Translations under genes and position numbers: made by a program
In this document: positions 1-6,532 of the stretch, one piece after another
Position numbering within the stretch: the stretch's first letter is position 1
How the letters are laid out: each line of letters starts with the position of its first letter
DNA from: Microcaldota archaeon
GTDB lineage: Archaea > Micrarchaeota > Micrarchaeia > Micrarchaeales > CABMGC01
DNA: 12,557 nt
Direction: 5' to 3'
Assembly (NCBI GenBank): GCA_021785375.1
Contig: JAJYFQ010000010.1
Span: 1 to 12,557 of the forward strand
The notes under the pieces: model-generated
Database searches by the model: none
The model's input: the letters and a program-made list of their open reading frames with translations, nothing else
Told to the model about the DNA's origin: nothing

Positions 1-277
1 CTCCCTGCGTTATGCCGGCATAGACCACGCGTATCCTCTCGGGCTTAAAGTAAGATATCCCCTGCACCGTGACCTCGAAGCCCCCGGTCTTTATGCTGTC
101 CATCGCGGACTTTATCACCGCTACGTCCTTATCCTCTATCTCGCCGAAGAACTGCAGCGTTATATGCAGCGCCTCCTTCCTGACCAGGGTCACGTCCCTC
201 AAGGCGAAGTACCTCGAGGCCTCAAGTATGCCCTCCTTTATCCCATCGGGGATCTCTATTGCGGCGAAGACGCGCAT
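1..277 (-). CDS. thpR: RNA 2',3'-cyclic phosphodiesterase (ThpR/LigT family), C-terminus cut by window edge
   Basis: The first 92 residues are visible and begin MRVFAAIEIPDGIKEG, a typical opening of the LigT/ThpR family of the 2H phosphoesterase superfamily. The first catalytic HxT motif is seen as H38-I-T40 in HITLQFFGEI. The second HxT motif should lie beyond the window edge, so catalytic completeness cannot be judged. Family members hydrolyse 2',3'-cyclic phosphate ends of RNA to 2'-phosphomonoesters and act in the cytoplasm. The ATG at 277-275 is chosen because the family motif starts there and a TATA-like AATATTAA lies about 28 bases upstream, which implies a leaderless mRNA. The gene is divergent from the tRNA-binding-domain gene with only 37 bases between the start codons. 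Confidence 0.88.
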   Translation of the reverse strand, partial: MRVFAAIEIPDGIKEGILEASRYFALRDVTLVRKEALHITLQFFGEIEDKDVAVIKSAMDSIKTGGFEVTVQGISYFKPERIRVVYAGITQG

Positions 278-279
278 GA

Positions 280-287
280 TTATATAT
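280..287 (+). promoter_or_regulatory. TATA-like box for the tRNA-binding-domain gene
   Basis: TTATATAT is centred about 31 bases before the ATG at 315. At the usual archaeal TATA-to-start distance, transcription would begin near 310 and leave a leader of only a few bases. The box lies within the first bases upstream of the divergent thpR start, so the two promoters interlock. Confidence 0.5.
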
Positions 288-300
288 CTGCAGTGGAATC

Positions 301-308
301 TTAATATT
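301..308 (-). promoter_or_regulatory. TATA-like box for thpR
   Basis: On the minus strand this palindromic-looking stretch reads TTAATATT, centred about 28 bases upstream of the thpR ATG at 277. That spacing predicts a leaderless transcript. It lies between the opposing TATA box and the ATG of the plus-strand gene, so polymerase loading in one direction would probably exclude the other. Confidence 0.45.
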
Positions 309-314
309 GTTTTC

Positions 315-647
315 ATGGCCTCCTTCGAAGATTTCTCAAAGCTCGATCTGCGGGTAGGCCGGATAACCGGCGTAGAGGACCACGAGGGAGCGCGGAAACC
401 GATGTACAAGCTCACCGTCGACTTCGGCGCGGAGATTGGGGCGAGGACGATCGTGGCAGGAATAAAGTCGAGCTACTCCAAGGAAGAGTTAATGAATAAG
501 AAGGTTGTCTGCATAGTCAATCTCGATCCCAAGGCCATCGCAGGGATAGAGTCCCAGGGGATGGTGCTCGCCGCGGGAGAGGATGCGGAGAGAATCTCCC
601 TCATGACTGTCGACAGGGAGATCGAGACCGGCAGCAAGATCCATTGA
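315..647 (+). CDS. tRNA-binding-domain protein (CsaA / MetRS-beta-like OB fold)
   Basis: A 110-residue protein formed by a single tRNA-binding OB-fold domain, as in CsaA and in the C-terminal or beta module of methionyl-tRNA synthetases. It opens MASFEDFSKLDLRVGRI. It carries the ARKP motif (26-29, as in CsaA), IVAGI (46-50) and ESQGMVLAA (79-87, as in MetRS-type modules). Such domains bind structured RNA, mainly tRNA. Whether this one is a free-standing tRNA-binding cofactor or a CsaA-like chaperone cannot be decided from sequence. An open frame extends upstream to 69, but that stretch is antisense to thpR and the family start is the ATG at 315. The next gene begins just after its stop, so the two are probably co-transcribed. 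Confidence 0.88.
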   Translation: MASFEDFSKLDLRVGRITGVEDHEGARKPMYKLTVDFGAEIGARTIVAGIKSSYSKEELMNKKVVCIVNLDPKAIAGIESQGMVLAAGEDAERISLMTVDREIETGSKIH

Positions 648-655
648 GTGATAAG

Positions 656-1231
656 ATGATAATAGTCGTGGTGGGGCTTCCTGGTTCCGGAAAGAGCACC
701 GCAGCGCAGCTCCTGAAGGAGGAAGGGTTCAAGGTCATAGAGTTGGGGGACATCTGGCGGGAGCTTCTCCGCGAGTACAAGATACCAAGGGATGATCCTA
801 AGGCGACTAGGGAGTTCACCCTCTGGATAAGGAAGAGGGAGGGAAAGGATGTTTATGCGAGGAGGGCTGTTGGCCTCATAGGTGCCTCAAAGAAGAAGAT
901 AGTGATAATGGGGGTAAGGAGCACGTACGAGATGGACTATCTGAAGAAGAAGCTCCGGAGGATGAAGGTTATCGCGATCATCTCGCCTTTCAATACGAGG
1001 TTCAACAGGCTCAAGATAAGGGCCAAGCCAGAGGATCCTAGAAACATCGAGGACTTCAGATGGCTTGAGACCAGGGAGAAGCGCGGATTCATGTCGGATC
1101 CCAGGGAGGAGAGGCACGGCGTCATGGTCCTGATAAAGCATGCCGACTATCTGGTCTCGAACACCTCCACCGTGGGAAGCCTCGAGAATGACCTCAAGGA
1201 AGTGATAAACAAGATCGAGTCCGGAAAGTAG
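656..1231 (+). CDS. P-loop kinase-like protein, UPF0200 / dephospho-CoA-kinase-related
   Basis: A 191-residue nucleotide-binding protein. The Walker A motif is GLPGSGKS (residues 7-14). It is followed by GDIW (31-34), a GVRS segment on a hydrophobic strand (86-89), and the charged lid-like region DPRNIEDF (127-134), then ADYLVSN (163-169). This order matches the archaeal UPF0200 group, which resembles dephospho-CoA kinase and other small-molecule kinases. The true substrate is not established by sequence. I start at the ATG at 656, eight bases after the preceding stop, with GAGTGAT just upstream as a partial Shine-Dalgarno sequence. A TTG at 644 overlapping the previous stop would add four residues. 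Tight spacing suggests an operon with the tRNA-binding-domain gene. Confidence 0.8.
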   Translation: MIIVVVGLPGSGKSTAAQLLKEEGFKVIELGDIWRELLREYKIPRDDPKATREFTLWIRKREGKDVYARRAVGLIGASKKKIVIMGVRSTYEMDYLKKKLRRMKVIAIISPFNTRFNRLKIRAKPEDPRNIEDFRWLETREKRGFMSDPREERHGVMVLIKHADYLVSNTSTVGSLENDLKEVINKIESGK

Positions 1232-1276
1232 GCAGCCTCCTGAAGATTACCCCGGTCGATGCCTGAAACACTACCA

Positions 1277-1281
1277 TTTTT
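1277..1281 (+). terminator. Possible U-tract terminator after the kinase-like gene
   Basis: A TTTTT run lies about 45 bases after the stop at 1231 and before the cytochrome b gene. Archaeal polymerase terminates at short U tracts, but one five-base run is weak evidence. The surrounding 158-base gap holds no gene that I can see. Confidence 0.25.
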
Positions 1282-1389
1282 GATACCTGCTGTCTTAAAA
1301 TGATGTGAAAGTCATGTGATCTGGACCTGGCTGGTCGATAGTTGGCGTCACCACGGACCAATCCCGCCCCGGTCTACAGCGCATGATCC

Positions 1390-3837
1390 ATGAGCGTGAA
1401 GCATTTGGCAGGTAACGAGGAAAAGATCGGTCACGGTGCAGGGAATGGGGCCAGGCGAGAGTCATTTCTTTCCTACATGGACAGGTTCGTCTCCGGCCAA
1501 TTCTTCATAAAAGAGGTGCCCTCGTATGCAAACAGCTTCTGGTACTCCCTTGGCTTCCTCAACATAACCTGCTTCCTGCTCCTGCTTCTCAGCGGGCTCA
1601 TTATGGTGGCATTTGGCCCCCTGTGGTGGGATGCAAATCCGACCGGCGTGTTCATTCGAAGCATACACATGTGGGCTGCCGTGGCATTTCTGTTCTTCGT
1701 GTGCCTGCACGCCTTTGTAGTCTTCTCTACGTCTGGATTCAGGAAGCCGCGGCGCCTCATCTGGTTCATAGGGGCGCTCATGCTCTTCATAATAGCTGTG
1801 CAGGTGGAGTTTGGATTTGGACTCAGGGGGGATTTCGGGTCTCAGTACAGGGCCCTTGCCGCCGCCGACTTCTGGAACGGCAACCAGTTGGGCAGCCTCT
1901 TCAACGTTCTCGACTACTCCCAGCTCTACGGGGTGCACACGGCCATAATACCAATAATCCTGATCGCTCTCATAGCCGTGCACTACTCGCTGGTAAAGAT
2001 GCACGGCCTATCCACGCCCTACAGGAAAGACATCCCCTACAGAATGGTAAAGGCGGATCACATGGCGCTCTTCATGCGGGGCATAGCCGCGGTTGCGGTG
2101 ATAACCTTCCTGGCGCTTGAGTTTCCATCCCCATTCGTGCCTCCGGTCACAATACAGTGGCTCGCCCAGACGCATCCAACACTGGTTGCAACCACCCTGA
2201 TAAGTGAGCTCAACCACTCATCAGGGACTGCAACATACTTCGACGGCATAGACCCCTACACATTCGATACCAGGAATGTCTTCGTGATAACGCCGTACTC
2301 CCAGTATTCGGGCAGTCAGGACAGTGGCAGTGTAGATTACATCTACGGCGGGAACTGGGTAGTTGCAGGGTCGATAGGTGTAGGTTCACAGCCACTTGAT
2401 GTAGCCCTCTCAGCTAATGGAAATTGGCTGGCCATTGGCAACAACAACGGCGATTCGGTTTCAATAATCAGTCCAGCGACGAACACAGTAATAAAGATGC
2501 TTACCGGCTTCCCGACAAAGGTTGCTTATGTGGATTTTACCCCTGACAATGGCCTCCTTCTTGTAGATTATGATAGTGCCCAGATGCGATCATATTACAC
2601 AAGCAACTGGGTGCTTCAAAACACATACACAACAGGAAACAATCCAGCGGCGATAATGATCGCTCCAAACTCCTTAGTTGCCTGGGTTGCCAATAACCAT
2701 GACAATACGGTTGACAGGATCAACCTCCAGACCACGCAGATCACAGATGTTATACCAATACCCACCTGCCCATACCCATGGGGCGGTTCGATAACCCCGA
2801 ACGGAAGCGTGATCATGCTCACAAGCAATAGCGGCTCCAATGTCATTGCAATATATGCCTCAAATGACAACATTGAGACAACAGTATCATTGGGAAATAA
2901 AACTGGCGGAATTCAGCCTCAGATGCTTGCATTTACGGCGTCGAATGTTGTAATAAATTCCTCAACGCACAATACTATGTGGGCACTCACGCCAGACCTT
3001 ATGGGCAATAATGTATCCGTGATAAGCGAAGCGAATGACGTGGTTGCGTCATCCATAAATGTTGGTCAACAGCCTGTCGGCATCACCTACTCTGGCAATT
3101 TCGTATATGCCTTTGTTTCAAATTATGGGGCAGCAGTATCACCTCCATTAGGCACCATTTCCGTCATACGGTTGTCCGACCTTGATGTTGTGCACACCAT
3201 TGATGTCGGGACCCAGCCGCAGGGCATAGTCTATGATAATTACAGCAATACGATTTATGCCGCGAATGCGGGCAACAACATGGCTGCGCTCTTCACGGGA
3301 GAGAACTCGTCAGTTCAGGCGAATGACATAGCCAGCGCGTTTTCATACTTCGGGAAAAACGGCACGATCAGTTCATCTCCGAATGTCACCAATCCGGTGA
3401 TTTCAATGGTTGGCTCACTGGTGCTTATGGCCCAGAGCGGCCTGTACCAGGACTCGCTCACGAACGGGGCGTACCAATACGGCAACCAGACGCTGGTGCT
3501 GCGGTTCCTTTCCGATACCGGGTACATAGACCAGTATGCCGGTGAGCTGGGCATCAACCTGAGCGATTACGGGATGGTGAAGGACGAGAATGACGTCCCA
3601 TCCTCATTCCTGCTCGCGCCTGTGAACTTCATAGACAACACAATCCTGGAAAACGATTCGAGCCAGGACCGTGACAATGGCCTATTCCTCGGGCTTCTAA
3701 TGCTGCTCATACTTGCCGTGCCTGTAACCCCATTTGTCAAAGACCTGCCCGACAGGCTCGGCCTCTACAAACTATTCTGGATCGGCCCTGCCGTTCCCAA
3801 GATGAAAAAAAGCGGTAAAAGGGGCAGGTCGCGCTAA
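1390..3837 (+). CDS. Cytochrome b with an internal YVTN-type beta-propeller
   Basis: An 815-residue membrane protein. Residues 1-245 are the di-haem cytochrome b/b6 domain, with about five helices (roughly 52-74, 92-113, 122-143, 180-203, 226-245). Paired haem ligands are H93/H107 and H183/H198. The 14- and 15-residue spacings match the b6 type, because mitochondrial-type cytochrome b has 14 in both helices. After a segment with WLAQTHPTLVATTL (257-270), residues about 320-640 form about seven blade-like repeats of the YVTN beta-propeller kind, for example NGNWLAIGNNNGDSVSII (343-360) and VGTQPQGIVYDNYSNTIYAA (606-625). A Gly/Asn/Ser-rich tail (640-760), one more helix (764-782) and a basic C-terminus follow. 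No PEWY quinol-site motif is visible. The family passes electrons from quinol to a Rieske protein; no Rieske gene lies nearby. GC falls over the propeller. Its stop overlaps the convergent HIT gene by four bases. Confidence 0.85.
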   Translation: MSVKHLAGNEEKIGHGAGNGARRESFLSYMDRFVSGQFFIKEVPSYANSFWYSLGFLNITCFLLLLLSGLIMVAFGPLWWDANPTGVFIRSIHMWAAVAFLFFVCLHAFVVFSTSGFRKPRRLIWFIGALMLFIIAVQVEFGFGLRGDFGSQYRALAAADFWNGNQLGSLFNVLDYSQLYGVHTAIIPIILIALIAVHYSLVKMHGLSTPYRKDIPYRMVKADHMALFMRGIAAVAVITFLALEFPSPFVPPVTIQWLAQTHPTLVATTLISELNHSSGTATYFDGIDPYTFDTRNVFVITPYSQYSGSQDSGSVDYIYGGNWVVAGSIGVGSQPLDVALSANGNWLAIGNNNGDSVSIISPATNTVIKMLTGFPTKVAYVDFTPDNGLLLVDYDSAQMRSYYTSNWVLQNTYTTGNNPAAIMIAPNSLVAWVANNHDNTVDRINLQTTQITDVIPIPTCPYPWGGSITPNGSVIMLTSNSGSNVIAIYASNDNIETTVSLGNKTGGIQPQMLAFTASNVVINSSTHNTMWALTPDLMGNNVSVISEANDVVASSINVGQQPVGITYSGNFVYAFVSNYGAAVSPPLGTISVIRLSDLDVVHTIDVGTQPQGIVYDNYSNTIYAANAGNNMAALFTGENSSVQANDIASAFSYFGKNGTISSSPNVTNPVISMVGSLVLMAQSGLYQDSLTNGAYQYGNQTLVLRFLSDTGYIDQYAGELGINLSDYGMVKDENDVPSSFLLAPVNFIDNTILENDSSQDRDNGLFLGLLMLLILAVPVTPFVKDLPDRLGLYKLFWIGPAVPKMKKSGKRGRSR

Positions 3838-4238
3838 CCGCTCTTTATCCTCTTGAAGGAAGACGCTACGTCTATCTCCTTGTTGACGTTCCTGTGCAGC
3901 CAGAGGCTCAGCCCGTCATCCTTGTATCTGGGAACCAGATGCATGTGGTAGTGCATTATCGTCTGGTTCGCGTCCTTCCCGCTCGATTGCATGGTATTGA
4001 ATCCCGTTGCACCGAGCCTTGTTTTGTAGAGGACAGCAAGCTCCTTCGATACCGCTGCTACCTTAGACGCCATCTCCTTCGGTATGTCGAGTATGCTCTC
4101 GTAGTGCTTCTTCGAGACTATCAGCGTATGCCCTGTGCTCACGGGGTATGCATCGAGGAACGCCATTACGTCAGCGTCCTCGTACACAATGTAAGCCTTG
4201 CTCTCCCCACCTGCGATCTCGCAGAAGACACACCCCAT
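3834..4238 (-). CDS. HIT-family nucleotide hydrolase/transferase
   Basis: A 134-residue histidine-triad protein. The catalytic triad motif is HYHMHLVP (H96, H98, H100). A CxxC pair at C3 and C6 (MGCVFCEI), with H45, resembles the zinc site of the Hint branch. HIT proteins hydrolyse or transfer nucleoside monophosphates from substrates such as adenosine phosphoramidates or dinucleoside polyphosphates in the cytoplasm. I chose the ATG at 4238 rather than 4247 for two reasons: Hint-type proteins begin this way, and the TATA box centred near 4264 puts the predicted transcription start at 4238. The length is normal. The stop codon TAG overlaps the last bases of the convergent cytochrome b gene. 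It lies 61 bases downstream of the winged-helix gene on the same strand but has its own promoter. Confidence 0.9.
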   Translation of the reverse strand: MGCVFCEIAGGESKAYIVYEDADVMAFLDAYPVSTGHTLIVSKKHYESILDIPKEMASKVAAVSKELAVLYKTRLGATGFNTMQSSGKDANQTIMHYHMHLVPRYKDDGLSLWLHRNVNKEIDVASSFKRIKSG

Positions 4239-4260
4239 AGTGTACATTATCCACGCTAGG

Positions 4261-4268
4261 AATATAAA
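4261..4268 (-). promoter_or_regulatory. TATA box for the HIT gene, flanked by GCTAGG direct repeats
   Basis: The minus strand reads TTTATATT, centred 26-27 bases before the ATG at 4238, which predicts a leaderless mRNA. On the plus strand the box is bracketed by two copies of GCTAGG (4255-4260 and 4270-4275). These could be a basal-factor context or a small operator. Confidence 0.6.
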
Positions 4269-4299
4269 GGCTAGGCAAGCCGTGGCCCATCCCCCAATT

Positions 4300-4647
4300 C
4301 TACACGGCGCTTATCTGCACTAGCCTTCTGGCAACGTGATGACTGTGGCTCACGCTGCCCTTATCTGCGAACCCTCCCCTCAGTACATTTTTCCCACCCT
4401 CTGTCAGCTCTAACGGCCGATACTCCTCACCCTTCTCGGTGAAATCCAGCATTCCCTTCTCCTTCAGCCTGTGAAGCGTGTACCAGACCCCGCTCTGCGA
4501 GAATCCATACTTCTCAGAGATGTACTCCACGAACTCCGTTGCCGTGGGTATCTGGTCTAGGCCGATCTCGGAGAGCACCATGACCTCCTTGTCACTGACA
4601 TGGAGATTCTCCGACCCATCATTATATTTGTATTTAACCACTTGCAT
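4300..4647 (-). CDS. Winged-helix transcriptional regulator (PadR-like)
   Basis: A 115-residue soluble protein. Residues about 18-90 form a winged-helix domain. A helix-turn-helix runs from ATEFVEYISEKYGF (36-49) into the probable recognition helix SGVWYTLHRLKEKGML (52-67). A wing with alternating charged residues follows (68-82), then TEGGKNVL (82-89). The SGVWYTLHRLKEKGLL-type helix is typical of PadR and related archaeal repressors. The tail (98-115) is His/Arg-rich and gives no clue to a ligand. The start at 4647 is fixed by a strong GGTGGTG ribosome-binding site four bases upstream. An open frame continues to 4767 but has no domain match. A perfect dyad 48 bases upstream suggests autoregulation. 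Neighbours do not reveal the regulon. Confidence 0.78.
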   Translation of the reverse strand: MQVVKYKYNDGSENLHVSDKEVMVLSEIGLDQIPTATEFVEYISEKYGFSQSGVWYTLHRLKEKGMLDFTEKGEEYRPLELTEGGKNVLRGGFADKGSVSHSHHVARRLVQISAV

Positions 4648-4651
4648 AAAG

Positions 4652-4658
4652 CACCACC
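4652..4658 (-). promoter_or_regulatory. Ribosome-binding site GGTGGTG deciding the winged-helix gene start
   Basis: The minus strand reads GGTGGTG, then CTTT, then ATG at 4647. It pairs with the archaeal 16S 3' end and favours this start over the ATG at 4767. Confidence 0.65.
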
Positions 4659-4694
4659 AAGAGAGAGAAACAGTTTGGAACTTTATGCAGTGGA

Positions 4695-4716
4695 CATATG
4701 CTTTACATAGCATATG
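4695..4716. promoter_or_regulatory. Perfect inverted repeat, candidate operator of the winged-helix gene
   Basis: CATATGCT (4695-4702) and AGCATATG (4709-4716) are exact reverse complements around the six-base spacer TTACAT. The 22-base dyad lies 48-69 bases upstream of the winged-helix start. It overlaps a TATA-like TATGTAAAG on the minus strand, so bound repressor would block TBP. Dimeric winged-helix repressors commonly bind such sites at their own promoters; autoregulation here is an inference. Confidence 0.55.
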
Positions 4717-4906
4717 CCTATAGTCGTAAATACTGGTGAAACTACCAACGTCGGCATTCCTGCCCACGCATTCAGATTGCTCTGGTAGTCCATCTTTACG
4801 ACCTTTCTTCTCTCAATCATTCTAAGGAATGGTTAGATATTTAAACCTTATGTACAAACTCCGGGAAAAATACATAACGAAAATAAATCCAGCAGGTTGC
4901 GGAACA

Positions 4907-4913
4907 TTTATTA
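4907..4913 (+). promoter_or_regulatory. TATA-like box for the prepilin peptidase gene
   Basis: TTTATTA is centred about 23 bases before the ATG at 4933. No Shine-Dalgarno sequence precedes that ATG, which fits a leaderless transcript. Confidence 0.5.
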
Positions 4914-4932
4914 GTCTGATATTCAAAGAAGC

Positions 4933-5808
4933 ATGAGTGATCTTCTGTTCATAGAGATCTTCAGGATAGCGGTTCTTATTGCCGTCACGTTCGCATACGC
5001 GATGTTCGACATATTCAACAAGAGGAATCTGCCTAACTACTTTGCATACTCGACGATAATTGCCGGGCTGCTACTCACACTCACATATCCTTACCCGACG
5101 ATGCTCTACAGCATTGCGCTTGCCATCGTGATTGCAGCCGTCGGATACCTTACATACAGGGCTGGCCTCCTTGGCGGCGGCGACATCTTCGAGTTCGTCT
5201 TCATCAGTCTGGTAATTCCCATGCAGATCGCCCCGTTCTTCTGGTCCGGCCCGCAGTTCAACCTGCCTTTCATCCTCTCGGTATTCATAACAACCGGATA
5301 TGCGACGGTGCTGACCACTCCGATATACTACATAATAAAAGGAAAGAGAAAGCTGGGCCACAAGAAGTTCGTGGTCGATCCAGAGAGGTTTGTCGCCGGA
5401 TGCCTGATCTTCGTGATGTATGCGGCCCTGATAATCTTCACCACATACGAGGTGAGCTACAACCTGCTCGGAGTGCTCCTGCTATTCGGGGCGGCGGTGC
5501 CTTCGGTGATAATACTGATCTATGAGAAGTACATCTATGAGGGCATGATGCTCATGGTCTATCCGTCGAAGCTCGAGGACGGGGACATGGTCGCAACGAA
5601 CATGATGGCCAAGCAGGATGTTTCCTACTTCAAGTCGAAGTCGAAGCGTTTCGGCAGGCTTGTGAACAGGCAGGTCATCAATGACCTGAAGGGGGTGAAG
5701 AGGAAGCTCCCTGTCTACAAGAACGCCATACCGATAGCCCTGTTCACGTTCGTCGGCGTCATAGCCTCTCTCCTGGTGGGAAACCTCATCCTGCTGATAT
5801 TCTTCTGA
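4933..5808 (+). CDS. Type IV prepilin/preflagellin peptidase, A24 family (FlaK/PibD-like)
   Basis: A 291-residue membrane aspartyl protease of the GxGD type. The two catalytic aspartates are visible: D26 in AMFDIFNKRNLPN and D84 in the GGGD motif (81-84), each at the cytoplasmic end of a helix. Hydrophobic segments lie near 6-24, 37-52, 56-75, 86-98, 110-133, 150-170, 173-195 and 270-290. The family cleaves the basic leader from archaellins and type IV pilins before assembly. At 291 residues it is longer than the usual archaellum peptidase of about 230-240. The excess is a soluble insert (about 200-265) containing LEDGDMVATNMM, which resembles the cytoplasmic domain seen in some archaeal homologues. 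No pilin or archaellin gene is nearby. It converges on the HAD pseudogene nine bases away. Confidence 0.85.
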   Translation: MSDLLFIEIFRIAVLIAVTFAYAMFDIFNKRNLPNYFAYSTIIAGLLLTLTYPYPTMLYSIALAIVIAAVGYLTYRAGLLGGGDIFEFVFISLVIPMQIAPFFWSGPQFNLPFILSVFITTGYATVLTTPIYYIIKGKRKLGHKKFVVDPERFVAGCLIFVMYAALIIFTTYEVSYNLLGVLLLFGAAVPSVIILIYEKYIYEGMMLMVYPSKLEDGDMVATNMMAKQDVSYFKSKSKRFGRLVNRQVINDLKGVKRKLPVYKNAIPIALFTFVGVIASLLVGNLILLIFF

Positions 5809-5817
5809 CCCGTTTAC

Positions 5818-6488
5818 TCAGCTGCGCCTAAGCAGCCTTGTAAAATCGGTTAATGAATCCACAACGAAATCCGGATCCTCGTTTTCAAGCTTTTCCCTTA
5901 TGTGGTACCCTGTGGCTACGCCAACCGAATGAACGCCTGCGGCTTTTGCAGCCTGGACATCGTTTATAGTATCGCCAAGGTATACTGCAGAGTCAGGCCT
6001 GAATCCCCATCTAAGGAGGACTTGCACAATTTCCTCGGTCTTGTCCTTTGCATTACCGACAAATCCTGCAAAGTACCCTGCTATTCCGTACTCCGAGGCC
6101 TCGGCCAACAGATGATCCTTTGGATGGCTGCTGATCACGGTTATCGGGATATCTCTCCCAACCAAAAATTCCAGTGTGTCTCGTGCGTCAGGATAGACGA
6201 CCGGCCTTATGCCATTGCTTTTTGCCTGGCCGTATGCACCCTATACTCTTCGAAAAGCACATCCCGGTCTCCAACCACCCCGTGATTGGCAAGAAACTCT
6301 ATGGGGGTCGCCGTTGTCCTGGAAAGCCACTCCTCAAAAGGGAACCTGCTCTTGCCGTGTGCCTCCAAAATTCCCATGTTGGCTTCGTAGACAGGCATCC
6401 TGTCATCGCCGAAAACCCCGCTCCAATCGGTGATTACAATTTTTGGATTCAGCAGTTGCCTCTCCAGCTGTTTAACCTTGATGCCCAT
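5818..6488 (-). pseudogene. HAD-superfamily hydrolase interrupted by a one-base frameshift
   Basis: Two minus-strand frames together make one HAD hydrolase. The first part (from ATG 6488) has motif I as ITDWSGVFGDD: nucleophile D21, with Ser instead of the usual second Asp at +2. The second part has ITVISSHP (motif II), the motif III lysine region GNAKDKTEE and motif IV LGDTINDVQAAKAAG. The first frame ends at a TAA near 6207, while the second frame is open from about 6240 and reads GIRPVVYPDARDTLEFL. Restoring one base in the G run (plus-strand CCC at 6239-6241) gives 224 codons exactly, with GAYGQAKSNGIRP across the joint. TGTGATT precedes the start as a ribosome-binding site. It lies 44 bases after thyX and is probably in its operon. 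Substrate unknown. The lesion may be real or a sequencing error. Confidence 0.8.
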
Positions 6489-6532
6489 CGAATCACATGT
6501 TTTTTGCCGTCCAACTAATCTTTTTCCGAAAC

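Noticed and set aside
69..314. Upstream extension of the tRNA-binding-domain frame
   Set aside because: It is antisense to thpR, whose translation shows clear LigT-family motifs, and the tRNA-binding domain begins at the ATG at 315.
644..655. TTG start for the kinase-like gene
   Set aside because: It is possible as a stop-start overlap, but the ATG at 656 directly precedes the strand leading to the P-loop, as usual in the family.
1232..1389. Possible C/D-box RNA around ATGATGTGA near 1300
   Set aside because: No convincing D box or C'/D' pair accompanies it, and no tRNA-like fold is seen.
1462..2217. Open frames overlapping the cytochrome b gene on both strands
   Set aside because: They are shadows of a long gene with unmistakable haem-ligand helices.
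4648..4767. N-terminal extension of the winged-helix protein to 4767
   Set aside because: The extension runs through the dyad and promoter and lacks a ribosome-binding site; GGTGGTG marks 4647.
4683..4793. 36-codon minus-strand ORF, and a 24-codon plus-strand ORF at 4714-4788
   Set aside because: Both overlap the dyad, have no family resemblance and are short enough to occur by chance.
6215..6226. Programmed -1 frameshift at the A5 run of the HAD gene
   Set aside because: The run is not a proper slippery heptamer, and the alternative frame already reads as good HAD sequence before it (GAYGQAK), which favours a lost base near 6240.
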